A stretch of 64,000 nucleotides of DNA, taken from NCBI GenBank assembly GCA_014192065.1, contig BJHH01000002.1, forward strand, positions 1 through 64,000, read 5' to 3'. The DNA is from Gemmatimonadota bacterium (GTDB taxonomy: Bacteria; Gemmatimonadota; Gemmatimonadetes; Gemmatimonadales; Gemmatimonadaceae). Numbering within the stretch: position 1 is the stretch's first letter; each line of letters starts with the position of its first letter. Positions 20,006 to 29,397 of this stretch are shown here, piece by piece. A program made the translations under genes and the position numbers. The notes below the pieces were generated by a model. That model did not search any database. It was given only the letters and a program-made list of their open reading frames with translations, and was not told the origin of the DNA.

Positions 20006-21211
20006 TCAAGGGGTGCGGCGCACCAGCAGCAGCCCACTCGCGATTTCGCGTTCGCCGAGCGGATCGGACGGCGCATTCACGATGCGCCCCTGCACGATCA
20101 TGGTCGTCGATCCGCCGCCGTCAAAGTTGAGAGCGTCCCACGCACCGAACTCTTTCATCAACTCGGCCAACTCGACGATCGTCACGCCAACACTCGCCGC
20201 CTGCCGACCATCCACGGAGGCCATGACCAGCGTGCTGCTGTCGCGGCTAAAGCCAATGGCCGAGCGCGGGTGCCGAACCTCCGCGTTGCCGGAAAGGGTG
20301 GCTTCGTCGGATGCCGAGCGCCCCGCGATGTTCTCGCCGGCCCGCAGAATGCGCGGCCAGCCGCCGACGAGCAATGACAGCGAACCGTAGGACGCCGTCG
20401 GAGTTCGCGCGCGCAACACCACGCGCACCGTGTCGCCCTCGGAGAGCGCGGCGACGGCCGTTCGGCGCGCACCGTAACCGGCAAGCACAAAGGTGCCGGC
20501 CGCCACGCGATGACCCCCCGACGAATCGATGGCGCCGCGTCGCACGAGGACCAGCGTGTCGCCCCGCCGTCCAGTGAGCGCAAGCGGCGCCTCGACCACC
20601 TTGCGCACCGTGTCGCGCGGAGTGACGCCGACCCGTTCCGTGTAGAAGGCCGATGCCTCCGGCCCTGTTCGCGAAACCGAATTGAGGCCGAGGATGGGGA
20701 TCGACCCGCCACGCACCAGCGCGACACCGTCGAACTGGAACTTGTCGAGTAGCGGCCGACCGTTGGCGCCAACCGCGAACTGCGATCGTACGTTCGGGAA
20801 GGTGTCGAAATTCGAATCCGCTGCCCGAACGCCCTTCCACCATTCACCGGCAATGACCTGATTGTTCTCGCTCTCGCCCGTCTGCAAGTTGAAAAAGTCG
20901 GTGTTGATCGCAACGAGCACGCCCGCGGCGCCGCCGGGCGCCCGCGCCACCATCGACGACAGTTTCTCGCGGCCGCGCAGTGAGTCGCGCGCACGCACGT
21001 GGCGCAGTTCGTAGTCCGAACGCTTCAGGTCGATCGTCGCGACGTGGATCACCAACGGTCCGGCGGGCCGGATGATCGTGCGCCAAGTGACGCCGGGTGC
21101 AACGGTGACGGTCGCGACGGAATCGCGGGCCTGCGCACGCGCGCCGGGCGCGGTGAAGACCGTACTCGTGCCGAGGACCGCGAGCAGCGCGAACGCGCGC
21201 GACGGCCTCAC
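20006..21211 (-). CDS. Exported NAGPA-type phosphodiester glycosidase
   Basis: 401-aa exported protein with a C-terminal NAGPA domain (phosphodiester alpha-GlcNAcase fold, formerly DUF2233), which releases a sugar from a phosphodiester. Signature motifs are VAINTDFFN (about 105-115) and NFDGGGSTTM near the C-terminus with the family's invariant DGGGS. GTG at 21211 starts a good signal peptide (RAFALLAVLGTSTVFTAPGARAQ) and overlaps the stop of namZ by four bases (GTGA). In bacteria some members act on wall-teichoic or capsule linkages or spore coats; the substrate here is unknown. Coupling to NamZ points to cell-wall polymer turnover. Confidence 0.82.
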   Translation of the reverse strand: MRPSRAFALLAVLGTSTVFTAPGARAQARDSVATVTVAPGVTWRTIIRPAGPLVIHVATIDLKRSDYELRHVRARDSLRGREKLSSMVARAPGGAAGVLVAINTDFFNLQTGESENNQVIAGEWWKGVRAADSNFDTFPNVRSQFAVGANGRPLLDKFQFDGVALVRGGSIPILGLNSVSRTGPEASAFYTERVGVTPRDTVRKVVEAPLALTGRRGDTLVLVRRGAIDSSGGHRVAAGTFVLAGYGARRTAVAALSEGDTVRVVLRARTPTASYGSLSLLVGGWPRILRAGENIAGRSASDEATLSGNAEVRHPRSAIGFSRDSSTLVMASVDGRQAASVGVTIVELAELMKEFGAWDALNFDGGGSTTMIVQGRIVNAPSDPLGEREIASGLLLVRRTP

Positions 21212-22416
21212 GGGTACAGCCAGTACTTCCTGCTCTGCGCCGTGAACGTCTTCGCATCGACTTCCCAGCGCGCCAGGAGGTCGTCCACCGTGCCGTTCTG
21301 CACGGCCGTGCGGAGATCCGCCGTGCCGGCCAGTCGGTCGATCGCCGACTCGCGCCACACGAACTCACTGGAATGCCGCGAGTAGATGGCGCGCAGCATC
21401 CGCACACCAACCTCCACGGGCTTCACGGCGTTTCGATCCGTGACGTGCACCTTAATGAACGGTGTCGGCCGCACGGTCGCGAGTTTGAATCCGGGTTCGA
21501 TGACGCGCTCGGTGACTTCGAACCGCACGCCGGGCATTTTCGCGGCGTTGAGTTCGGTGACGATCTCGCGGATGTCGTAGAGCCACGACGCGCCGATCAG
21601 CGAGAACGGCGATTCGGTGCCCCGGCCTTCGCTGATATTGGCCCCTTCAAAAAACACCGTGCCCGGATAGAGCAGCGCTCCGTCGAGATCCTTGATGTTT
21701 GGTGATGGGTTGACCCACGGTAAACCCGTCTGGTCATACCACAGATTGCGCCGGTAGCCGGACATCGGCACGACCTTTACGTCGGCGGCATTGAGGAGCT
21801 TCTCGCCGATGAGATAGCTGATCAGTTCCCCGGCGGTGAGACCGTAGCGCAGCGCGACCGGGAACCGGCCAACACCAGAGACAAACGGCAGTTCGAGAAT
21901 GTTGCCTTCCACACGATCGGCGCGGATCGGATCGGGTCGGTCGAGCACGACGAATGGCTTTTTTGCCGCGGCAGCCGAGAGCGCCATCGTCCATGGGTAC
22001 GTATAGACGCGTGCGCCAACATCCTGGATGTCGTACAGCAATATGTCGACATCCTTGAGCATATCCGCGGTCGGGACGCTGACGTCGCCGCCATAGAGCG
22101 AGTAGATCGGCACACCGGTTGCTGAATCGACGGTGGACGCGACCTTTTCGCCCGCCTGCGCGATCCCACGCAGTCCGTGCTCCGGCCCAAACAGCGCGGT
22201 GAGTTTTACGCCGGGCGTCTTGTGCAGCAAGTCGATACTGCTCGTGCCGTCGCGCCCACGACCCGAATGGTTCGTGATCAGGCCAACGCGCTTGCCCTTG
22301 ATCAGATGGATCGAATCGGTGACGAGCACTTCAATGCCGGGGCGGACAGGACCGGCTTGCGCCGCGATGTTTCCGGCGGCCAACCCGAGTGTGAAGAGTG
22401 CGGCGAGGATTCGCAT
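21208..22416 (-). CDS. namZ: NamZ-type exo-beta-N-acetylmuramidase (DUF1343)
   Basis: 402-aa exported enzyme of the DUF1343 family, whose founding member NamZ removes MurNAc from the non-reducing end of peptidoglycan strands. The signal peptide (LFTLGLAAGNIAAQ) is followed by the conserved KRVGLITNHSGR, LFGPEHGLRG, YSLYGGD, YDIQDVGARVYTYPWTM, VLDRPDPI, LPWVNPSPNI and FFEGANISEGRGT motifs, covering the whole family length. It is the first gene of a coupled pair with the NAGPA-type enzyme. The location fits a periplasmic or secreted role in recycling or preying on cell walls. Confidence 0.92.
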   Translation of the reverse strand: MRILAALFTLGLAAGNIAAQAGPVRPGIEVLVTDSIHLIKGKRVGLITNHSGRGRDGTSSIDLLHKTPGVKLTALFGPEHGLRGIAQAGEKVASTVDSATGVPIYSLYGGDVSVPTADMLKDVDILLYDIQDVGARVYTYPWTMALSAAAAKKPFVVLDRPDPIRADRVEGNILELPFVSGVGRFPVALRYGLTAGELISYLIGEKLLNAADVKVVPMSGYRRNLWYDQTGLPWVNPSPNIKDLDGALLYPGTVFFEGANISEGRGTESPFSLIGASWLYDIREIVTELNAAKMPGVRFEVTERVIEPGFKLATVRPTPFIKVHVTDRNAVKPVEVGVRMLRAIYSRHSSEFVWRESAIDRLAGTADLRTAVQNGTVDDLLARWEVDAKTFTAQSRKYWLYP

Positions 22417-22521
22417 GCCCAGAGACTACCGGCTCACATTCCGCTGCGCCAGCGTGCCCCTACCGGAGAACGCGTTGGGCGGGCACCGGCATTATTATGG
22501 TATTTCAGACCTGACGACCAG

Positions 22522-23562
22522 ATGCCCGCCAAAACACCCCACGGCCTGAAGCTCGCAGGCGCCGATACACCAGCGCCCGCCCGGACGACCCCGCGCCCGC
22601 CACCCGGCGACCAGTTCGCACGCAACCCGGGTATACCGCTCGACCTCGACACCGTCCTCTCGTATCGCATCAACCGCAGCGCCGTCGAACGCCGCGCGGC
22701 GACGATTCCGACGCGGCGCACCGTCAAGAAGCAATGGCAGGCCGCATGGCTCCTCCGCGCGGTCACCCTCATCGACCTCACCACGCTCTCCGGCGACGAC
22801 ACTCCGGGTACCGTACGCCGCCTCTGCGCCAAAGCGATGCATCCGCTCCGCGGCGACCTGGAACACCAGCTTGGCATCGAACCGCTGCACATCACGACCG
22901 GCGCCGTCTGCGTCTACCATGCGCTCGTGGCCACCGCGGTCGCAGCGCTCCACGGGAGCGGCATTCCGGTCGCGGCGGTCAGTACCGGTTTCCCGGCCGG
23001 CCTCTCGCCGATGGCCACGCGCGTCGCAGAGATCCGTGCAAGCGTCGCGGCGGGTGCGCAGGAAATCGACATCGTCATCACGCGCGGGCATGTGCTCACC
23101 GGCGACTGGGAAGCGCTGTACGACGAAGTGCGCGCCTTTCGTGATGCCTGCGGCGACGCCCACATGAAAGCCATTCTCGGTACGGGCGACCTCGCGACAC
23201 TGACCAACGTCGCGCGTGCGTCGATGGTCGCGATGATGGCCGGCGCCGATTTCATCAAGACCAGCACCGGCAAGGAGGGCGTCAACGCCACGCTGCCGAT
23301 CTCGCTCGTCATGGTCCGCATGATTCGCGACTTCTACGAACAGACCGGGCACGCGATCGGCTACAAGCCCGCGGGTGGTATTCGCTCAGCCAAGAACGCG
23401 CTCGACTACCTGTATCTCATGAAGGAAGAACTCGGCGAACGCTGGATGCGGCCTGACCTGTTCCGGTTCGGCGCGTCAGGACTGCTCACCGACATCGAAC
23501 GACAGCTCGATCACTTCGCGAACGGCCGCTACGCCGCGGCCCATCGCCAGCCAATGGTCTGA
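22522..23562 (+). CDS. deoC: Deoxyribose-phosphate aldolase
   Basis: Class I aldolase that splits 2-deoxyribose-5-phosphate into acetaldehyde and glyceraldehyde-3-phosphate in deoxynucleoside catabolism. Key residues: VTLIDLTTLSGDDT, the Schiff-base lysine in ADFIKTSTGKEG and the second lysine in IGYKPAGGIRSAKNAL. The protein is 346 aa, longer than the E. coli enzyme (259) and nearer to the long eukaryote-like type, with about 70 extra N-terminal residues. ATG at 22522 is the only start placing no overlap with namZ. A three-base gap separates it from the aldehyde dehydrogenase, so acetaldehyde can be oxidised straight away. Confidence 0.95.
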   Translation: MPAKTPHGLKLAGADTPAPARTTPRPPPGDQFARNPGIPLDLDTVLSYRINRSAVERRAATIPTRRTVKKQWQAAWLLRAVTLIDLTTLSGDDTPGTVRRLCAKAMHPLRGDLEHQLGIEPLHITTGAVCVYHALVATAVAALHGSGIPVAAVSTGFPAGLSPMATRVAEIRASVAAGAQEIDIVITRGHVLTGDWEALYDEVRAFRDACGDAHMKAILGTGDLATLTNVARASMVAMMAGADFIKTSTGKEGVNATLPISLVMVRMIRDFYEQTGHAIGYKPAGGIRSAKNALDYLYLMKEELGERWMRPDLFRFGASGLLTDIERQLDHFANGRYAAAHRQPMV

Positions 23563-23565
23563 GGC

Positions 23566-25944
23566 ATGCCATCCACAATCGCCGGTATTTTCGACACGAT
23601 GGACTACGGCCCCGCGCCGGAAAGCGACAAGCCGGCGCAAGAATGGCTCGCGCGCCACAAGTCGTCGTTCGGCCAGATGATTAACGGCGCGTTCACCAAG
23701 CCAAAGGGCAAGCAGTTCGAGGTAATCAATCCCTCGACCGGCGCGCCGCTCGCGAAAGTGATGCAGGGTTCGAAGGCCGACGTGGACGCCGCCGTCCGCG
23801 CGGCCCGGACGGCACTCGCCGGCTGGCAGGCACTCGGTCCGCACGGCCGCGCGAAGCACCTGTACGCGCTGGCACGTACGGTGCAGCGTCACTCGCGCGT
23901 ACTGGCCGTGCTCGAGTCGATGGACAACGGCAAGAGTATCCGCGAAACGCGGGACATCGACATCCCGCTGGTCGCGCGGCATTTCTACCACCACGCCGGG
24001 TGGGCGCAGCTGCTTGACACCGAATTCGCCGGCTACCGGGCCATCGGCGTCGTAGGGCAAATCATTCCGTGGAACTTTCCGCTGCTGATGCTGGCGTGGA
24101 AGATCGCGCCTGCGCTGGCTGCTGGCTGCACGGTCGTACTGAAGCCCGCCGAGTTCACGCCGCTGTCCGCACTGGCTTTTGCCGAACTGGCCACCGAGGC
24201 CGGCTTGCCGAAGGGCGTGATCAACATCATCACGGGCGACGGCGCCACAGGCGCGCTGCTCGTCGATCATCCCGGCGTGGACAAAATCGCCTTCACCGGC
24301 AGCACCGACGTCGGCCGCATCATCAGGAAGGCCACCGCCGGCAGCGGCAAGAAGCTTTCGCTCGAGCTCGGCGGCAAGAGTCCCTTCATCGTGTTTGACG
24401 ACGCCGACCTCGACTCCGTGGTCGAAGGCGTCGTGGACGCCATCTGGTTCAATCAGGGCCAGGTCTGTTGCGCCGGTTCGAGGCTGCTCATGCAAGAAGG
24501 AATCGCCGACCGCCTGGTGCAGAAACTGCGTGCACGGATGGAGAACCTTCGCGTCGGTTCGTCGCTCGACAAGGCGGTAGACCTGGGGGCGATCGTCGCG
24601 CCGGTGCAACTCGAGCGCATCAAGTCGCTCGTCGCACAGGGCAAGAAGGAAGGCGCCGAGATCTGGCAACCGAGCTGGGCGGTGCCTACGAAAGGTTGCT
24701 TCTATCCACCGACGCTGTTTACCAACGTCGCACCGTCGTCTACCATCGCACAGGTTGAAATCTTCGGCCCGGTACTCGTGTCGATGACCTTCCGCACGCC
24801 GGAAGAAGCAGTCGCACTCGCCAACAACACGCCTTTCGGTCTCGCGGCCAGCATCTGGAGCGAGAACATCAACCTCGCGCTCGACGTGGCGCCGAAGGTG
24901 AAGGCCGGCGTGGTCTGGGTGAACTGCACGAACCAGTTCGACGCGGCCGCAGGATTCGGCGGCTACCGTGAGAGCGGGTACGGACGCGAGGGTGGTCGTG
25001 AGGGCATGTACGAGTATGTGAAGAGAGTGCGTACGCCGGGCGGAGCCGCGACGAAACGACGCCTGACAGGTGAGACCACGCGCTCCCTCACGACGGGATC
25101 GGTGGACCGCACGGCGAAACTCTACATCGGCGGCACGCAGGCCCGCCCGGACGGCGGCTCCTCCATCCGCATCATCGGCGCGTCAGGAAAGGCGGTCGGC
25201 GAAGTTGGCGAAGGAAACCGCAAGGACATTCGCAACGCCGTCGAAGCCGCACGCAACGCGTCGGGCAGCTGGTCGCGCACCAGCGGGCACGCACGCGCGC
25301 AGATTCTGTACTACATCGCCGAGAACCTGTCGGCGCGCGGGGCAGAGTTCACGGCTCGGATTCGCGCGCTCGTGGGGGGCTCGGCGGCCGACGCAAACGC
25401 CGAATTGGACGCGACGGTTCGCCGCCTGTTCACGTACGCCGCGTGGGCCGACAAGTGGGACGGCGCCGTGCACAATACTCCACTCCGCGGCATCACGATC
25501 GCGATGCACGAACCGGTCGGCGTGATCGGCATGGCGGCGCCGGATACCCATCCGTTGCTTGGCTTCGTGTCCGTGGTGGCTCCAGCGATCGCGACGGGTA
25601 ATACCGTCGTGGCGCTGCCGAGCCAGCGGCATCCGCTCGCGGTCACCGACTTCTACCAGGTCCTCGACACGAGTGACCTGCCTGCTGGCGTGATCAACAT
25701 TGTCACCGGTAAGACGCACGACCTGGCTACAGTGCTCGCCGAGCACGACGACGTGGATGCCATCTGGTATTTCGGCGACGCCGATGGCGTCAAGGCCTGC
25801 GAGCTCGCCAGCGGCGGCAACATGAAGCAGACCTGGTGCGAATCCGCTTCACGAGCCTGGACCGATCTGACGGACGGCGAAGGACGCGAGTTTCTCCGCC
25901 ATGCGACGCAGATAAAAAACATCTGGATTCCGTACGGCGAGTGA
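23566..25944 (+). CDS. Two-domain aldehyde dehydrogenase, ALDH16 type
   Basis: 792-aa NAD-dependent aldehyde dehydrogenase with two ALDH modules, the layout of ALDH16 (about 750-800 aa). Domain 1 (about 20-490) is complete: IPWNFPLLM, ITGDGATGALL, FTGSTDVGR, the general-base Glu in LELGGKSP and the nucleophile in NQGQVCCAGSR (Cys301). Domain 2 (about 510-792) repeats the fold (VGVIGMAAPDTHPLL, GVINIVTGKTHDLATVL) but has no GQxC motif and ends early, so it is a pseudo-domain. Bacterial ALDH16 members keep the domain-1 cysteine whereas the human one lost it. Being three bases behind deoC, it most likely oxidises the acetaldehyde made there. Confidence 0.88.
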   Translation: MPSTIAGIFDTMDYGPAPESDKPAQEWLARHKSSFGQMINGAFTKPKGKQFEVINPSTGAPLAKVMQGSKADVDAAVRAARTALAGWQALGPHGRAKHLYALARTVQRHSRVLAVLESMDNGKSIRETRDIDIPLVARHFYHHAGWAQLLDTEFAGYRAIGVVGQIIPWNFPLLMLAWKIAPALAAGCTVVLKPAEFTPLSALAFAELATEAGLPKGVINIITGDGATGALLVDHPGVDKIAFTGSTDVGRIIRKATAGSGKKLSLELGGKSPFIVFDDADLDSVVEGVVDAIWFNQGQVCCAGSRLLMQEGIADRLVQKLRARMENLRVGSSLDKAVDLGAIVAPVQLERIKSLVAQGKKEGAEIWQPSWAVPTKGCFYPPTLFTNVAPSSTIAQVEIFGPVLVSMTFRTPEEAVALANNTPFGLAASIWSENINLALDVAPKVKAGVVWVNCTNQFDAAAGFGGYRESGYGREGGREGMYEYVKRVRTPGGAATKRRLTGETTRSLTTGSVDRTAKLYIGGTQARPDGGSSIRIIGASGKAVGEVGEGNRKDIRNAVEAARNASGSWSRTSGHARAQILYYIAENLSARGAEFTARIRALVGGSAADANAELDATVRRLFTYAAWADKWDGAVHNTPLRGITIAMHEPVGVIGMAAPDTHPLLGFVSVVAPAIATGNTVVALPSQRHPLAVTDFYQVLDTSDLPAGVINIVTGKTHDLATVLAEHDDVDAIWYFGDADGVKACELASGGNMKQTWCESASRAWTDLTDGEGREFLRHATQIKNIWIPYGE

Positions 25945-26031
25945 CCGCGACCTCGGGTCGGCGCGGCGGGACGGACTCTACATCGTCTTCCAGAGTCACT
26001 CGGCGTAGGCGCTTCCGTTCGTGCACGCCGC

Positions 26032-27228
26032 CTATTGCACCGCGTTGATCATGTCGAAGATCGGCAGGTACATGGCCACGACCAAGCCGCCGACGACTAC
26101 GCCGAGACAGATGACGATCAGCGGTTCGAGCAGTGCGAGCAGGCCGCCGACGGCCGCATCGACTTCGTCATCGTAGAAGTCGGCAATTTTTGTGAGCATT
26201 TCGTCGAGACCACCGGTCTGCTCGCCGACGGCGATCATCGAAATCACCATCGGCGGGAAGACCCGACTCTCGGCGAGCGGCGCCGCAATCGTGTCACCGC
26301 CGGCGATCGACGAGCGGCTCGCCATGATCGCGTCCTGAATCACGCGGTTGCCAGCCGTCTTGGCGGTGATCTCGAGGCCGTCGAGGATGCTGACCCCCGA
26401 ACTGAGCAGGGTGCCGAGCGTGCGCGTGAAGCGCGACACGGCCGACTTGCGCAGGAGGTCGCCAAGCACGGGAAGGTTGAGCAACAACTTATCCACCTGC
26501 AGGCGTCCGTTCGGCGTGGCGACGTACCGCTTGAAGCCTAGAAAGCCGACGTACCCGCCGACGCCGAACATCCACCAGCCCTGCTTCAGGATCTCTGGCA
26601 GCAGAATCACGATGCGGGTCGGCAGCGGCAGGACGAGATTCACGCTCGCAAACATATTCTGGAAGACGGGAATAACGAAGATGAGCAATACGCTGATCGC
26701 CATCGCGGCGACCGCGAAGATGACGCTTGGGTAAACCATAGCGCTCTTCACTTTTCGCATGAGCGCGTCGTTCTTTTCCATGAACGTCGCGAGCCGCATC
26801 AGGATGGTGTCGAGAATACCGCCCGCCTCACCAGCGGCCACCATATTCACGTACAAGTCACTGAACGCCTTCGGGTGTTTCGCGAGCGCGTCGGCCACCG
26901 TGTGACCGGACTCCACGTCGAACACCACCTCCCGCGCCACTGCGGCAAGCGCTTTGTTTGCGGTCTGCTTGGACAAAATCTCGAGCGCCTGAACGAGCGG
27001 AAGGCCCGCGTTGATCATGGTCGAAAACTGGCGCGTAAAAATCACGACGTCGCGCATCGCGATGGCGCCGACTGGCTTCTGCCTCGACTTTGACGCCTCC
27101 TCGATTTTCACGATATGCAGCCGCCGCTTGCGCAGTTGCTGGATGACGTCCGCCCGGTTCCCCGCCACCATCGTGTCGGTCGTGATCGCACCCTTCTGGT
27201 CGCGCGCCGTGTACGAATAGTTGGGCAT
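26032..27228 (-). CDS. pilC: Type IV pilus inner-membrane platform protein PilC
   Basis: 398-aa GspF/PilC platform protein that connects pilus motor ATPases to the assembling pilin. It has two T2SSF domains (about 65-190 and 270-395), each with a helical bundle: FTRQFSTMINAGLPLVQALEIL and FTRTLGTLLSSGVSILDGLEI are the paired repeats, and EAGGILDTIL and EQTGGLDEML the matching repeats after them. Three membrane helices are evident, the last at the C-terminus (LIVICLGVVVGGLVVAMYL). Length and N-terminus (MPNYSYTARDQKGA) match PilC. It follows pilT after 70 bases and closes the sprA-to-pilC run. Confidence 0.94.
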   Translation of the reverse strand: MPNYSYTARDQKGAITTDTMVAGNRADVIQQLRKRRLHIVKIEEASKSRQKPVGAIAMRDVVIFTRQFSTMINAGLPLVQALEILSKQTANKALAAVAREVVFDVESGHTVADALAKHPKAFSDLYVNMVAAGEAGGILDTILMRLATFMEKNDALMRKVKSAMVYPSVIFAVAAMAISVLLIFVIPVFQNMFASVNLVLPLPTRIVILLPEILKQGWWMFGVGGYVGFLGFKRYVATPNGRLQVDKLLLNLPVLGDLLRKSAVSRFTRTLGTLLSSGVSILDGLEITAKTAGNRVIQDAIMASRSSIAGGDTIAAPLAESRVFPPMVISMIAVGEQTGGLDEMLTKIADFYDDEVDAAVGGLLALLEPLIVICLGVVVGGLVVAMYLPIFDMINAVQ

Positions 27229-27298
27229 CAGGGGTCTCGGGGCTCGCCCATCGGGGTGTGGACCGACTCGGCGCGCGGCGTGGTGCGTCGGGGCAGTA

Positions 27299-28408
27299 TC
27301 ACTGGCCCACGGGTGATTTGCCGATGAGTCGCAGAAACTCGTTTGGGTCGCCTGACACGCGGAGGCATTCGTCTTCCTCCACCTCGCGCGCTCGGTAGAG
27401 GCCGTACAGGGCGTCGTTCATGGTCTGCATGCCGTACTTCTTGCCCGCCTGCATCGACGAGTAGATCTGGTGGACTTTGTCGTCGCGGATAAGCGCACGG
27501 ATCGCGTGCGTGACGACGAGCACCTCGCACGCCATCGCGCGGCCATTGCCGTTGGCCTTGGGCAGCAGCGCCTGCCGCACGACCCCCTCAAGTACGGAGG
27601 CGAGCTGCGTGCGCACCTGAGACTGTTGATGGCTCGGAAAGGCGTCGATGATGCGGCTGACTGCCTCGGCGGCGGAATTCGCGTGCAGCGTCGCGAACAC
27701 GAGGTGGCCCGTTTCGGCGATGGTGAGGCCGGCGTGGATCGTTTCCAGGTCGCGCATTTCGCCGACCAGCACAACATCGGGGTCTTCACGCAGCGCGTAT
27801 TTGCGGGCGGCGGCGAACGACTTGGTGTCGGCCCCGACCTCGCGCTGGCTGACGATGCAGCGCTTGTGCTCGTGAACGAATTCGATCGGGTCTTCCACCG
27901 TGATGATGTGACCCGTCCGCTCTCGGTTGACCTTGTCGATCAGCGCGGCCAGGGTGGTCGACTTGCCGGAACCCGCCGGCCCCGTGACGAGCACGAGTCC
28001 GCGCGGCTTCTCGGCGAACTTCACGATCGCAGGCGGGAGCATCAGCTGCGCAACCGTCTGGATCGTGATCGGGATCTGGCGCATTACCATCGACACTGCG
28101 CCACGCTGCTTGAAACAGTTGCCGCGGAAGCGCGCCAGATGCTGGATACCGAACGCAAAGTCGAGCTCGTCTTCCAGTTCGAAGCGCTGCTGCTGCTGTG
28201 CCGTGAGCGCCGAGTACGCCACCGCGCGCGTGTCGCTGGGCGTCAGTACAAAGGTCGAGCGCGACGAGGTGATCTCGCCGTCGATGCGTAGCTTGGCGCA
28301 TTCGCCTGCGGTGATGTGCAGATCGGATCCACCTCGCTCGACCATTTCCTCGAGGAGCACCCGGAGGTTGACGCCTGGCGGTGGTGCGGCGGAACCTAGG
28401 GCGGTCAT
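27299..28408 (-). CDS. pilT: Type IV pilus retraction ATPase PilT
   Basis: 369-aa hexameric ATPase that depolymerises the pilus for twitching and DNA uptake. Motifs in order: N-terminal GGSDLHITAGE, Walker A GPAGSGKSTT, the Asp box IITVEDPIEFVH, Walker B DPDVVLVGEMRD, His box TGHLVFATLHANSA and the PilT-specific AIRALIRDDKVHQI (AIRNLIRE in the classic form), which sets it apart from PilB. ATG at 28408 is chosen; the frame stays open to 29257 but that part is antisense-like to the ComEA-type gene. The extension ATPase PilB is not in the window. Confidence 0.95.
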   Translation of the reverse strand: MTALGSAAPPPGVNLRVLLEEMVERGGSDLHITAGECAKLRIDGEITSSRSTFVLTPSDTRAVAYSALTAQQQQRFELEDELDFAFGIQHLARFRGNCFKQRGAVSMVMRQIPITIQTVAQLMLPPAIVKFAEKPRGLVLVTGPAGSGKSTTLAALIDKVNRERTGHIITVEDPIEFVHEHKRCIVSQREVGADTKSFAAARKYALREDPDVVLVGEMRDLETIHAGLTIAETGHLVFATLHANSAAEAVSRIIDAFPSHQQSQVRTQLASVLEGVVRQALLPKANGNGRAMACEVLVVTHAIRALIRDDKVHQIYSSMQAGKKYGMQTMNDALYGLYRAREVEEDECLRVSGDPNEFLRLIGKSPVGQ

Positions 28409-28553
28409 CTGGGCTGGTTGCCGGTTATGGCGATTCGGGTTGAGTTGGACACGGCGCGCGGATGGTGCCGGCGTCGATTTCTGCCACGCCGTACAACTTA
28501 ATTGAAAGCCCAAGGCACCTCGCGGGTGGAGCTGACCGCCAATGACTGGCGTG

Positions 28554-29306
28554 TCAAGGACGGTTGGGGCGCACCCGGACGGCTCGCAACTTGATGACGC
28601 GTTCGCCTCCAGAACCAGAGCGCGAGAAGGTGACGAACTGGCCGATTTTCGCGGCCAACGCTGGGCCCACACCGCGAACTCTTTGCAGGCCGGCCAGCGA
28701 TCCGAACGCTCCCCGAGCCGAACGGTCGGCGACAATTCGTGCGGCGAGAACCGGGCCAATCGATGGGAGCGATGCGATGGCCGCTGCGTCCGCCGTATCG
28801 ACATCCACGAGTTGGCGATCCCGAACTGCGTTGGCAAACGAGCCGGGCTGCGATGGCGCACGACCTGGAGGAGGAGGCGAGACCGCTGCAGACCCCGTGT
28901 CTGCCCGATCGCGCTCGATGCGCGCCTGTACGTCCCGGTTCCGGCGCGCCACGTCGAGGCGCCGTCTTTCGTATAGCGCGAGTGGATCGGGCGGAGGCAC
29001 GTCCTGCGCGCGCCGATCGAGCGCCGCACGGCCGGCCCTGCTCTCGGTCGCTCCAGATTTCGGTAACTGCGACCTGACTGCAGGAGTCCCGGCGCGCTGG
29101 CTCCGACCGCGTCCGCTGGCCGAGCGCTTGGCCAGCGTCGCGGAATCGACCGCGTCGATCTGCCGGCCGAGCGCGGCCCGTGATTCCTCGGCACCGCGCG
29201 CACCCTGAGGGTTGCCCGGCGCGCTGCGAAACGCGCGCACCCCGACTCCCAGCGCACCCAGCGCGGCGAGGAAGATCAGGGCGCGGCGTTCATTCGGCGT
29301 TGGCAT
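28554..29306 (-). CDS. ComEA-like helix-hairpin-helix protein
   Basis: 250-aa protein with an N-terminal membrane helix (RRALIFLAALGALGVGVRAF), a long low-complexity, charged linker rich in Arg/Ala/Pro (about 30-175) and a C-terminal pair of helix-hairpin-helix motifs (VDVDTADAAAIASLPSIG and LAGLQRVRGVGPALAAKIG) as in the DNA receptor ComEA. Such proteins bind incoming DNA in the periplasm during natural transformation. Its place beside pilT and pilC supports a competence role. ATG at 29306 starts directly before the membrane helix. The linker is longer than in typical ComEA. Confidence 0.8.
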   Translation of the reverse strand: MPTPNERRALIFLAALGALGVGVRAFRSAPGNPQGARGAEESRAALGRQIDAVDSATLAKRSASGRGRSQRAGTPAVRSQLPKSGATESRAGRAALDRRAQDVPPPDPLALYERRRLDVARRNRDVQARIERDRADTGSAAVSPPPPGRAPSQPGSFANAVRDRQLVDVDTADAAAIASLPSIGPVLAARIVADRSARGAFGSLAGLQRVRGVGPALAAKIGQFVTFSRSGSGGERVIKLRAVRVRPNRP

Positions 29307-29397
29307 GCCACGACGATGTGGTCGCGGTCGCCGCCAACCGGCATCCATTCGCCGCCAACGCCATCGAACCATCGCCGCCGACGCACCGCCGATCACT

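Noticed and set aside
25965-26000. GACTCT...AGAGTC hairpin between ALDH and pilC
   Set aside because: Only six pairs around a long loop and no T-run; too weak to call a terminator.
28409-29257. N-terminal extension of pilT
   Set aside because: The frame is open, but the extra sequence is antisense-like to nothing conserved, overlaps the ComEA-like gene in another frame and has no PilT similarity.
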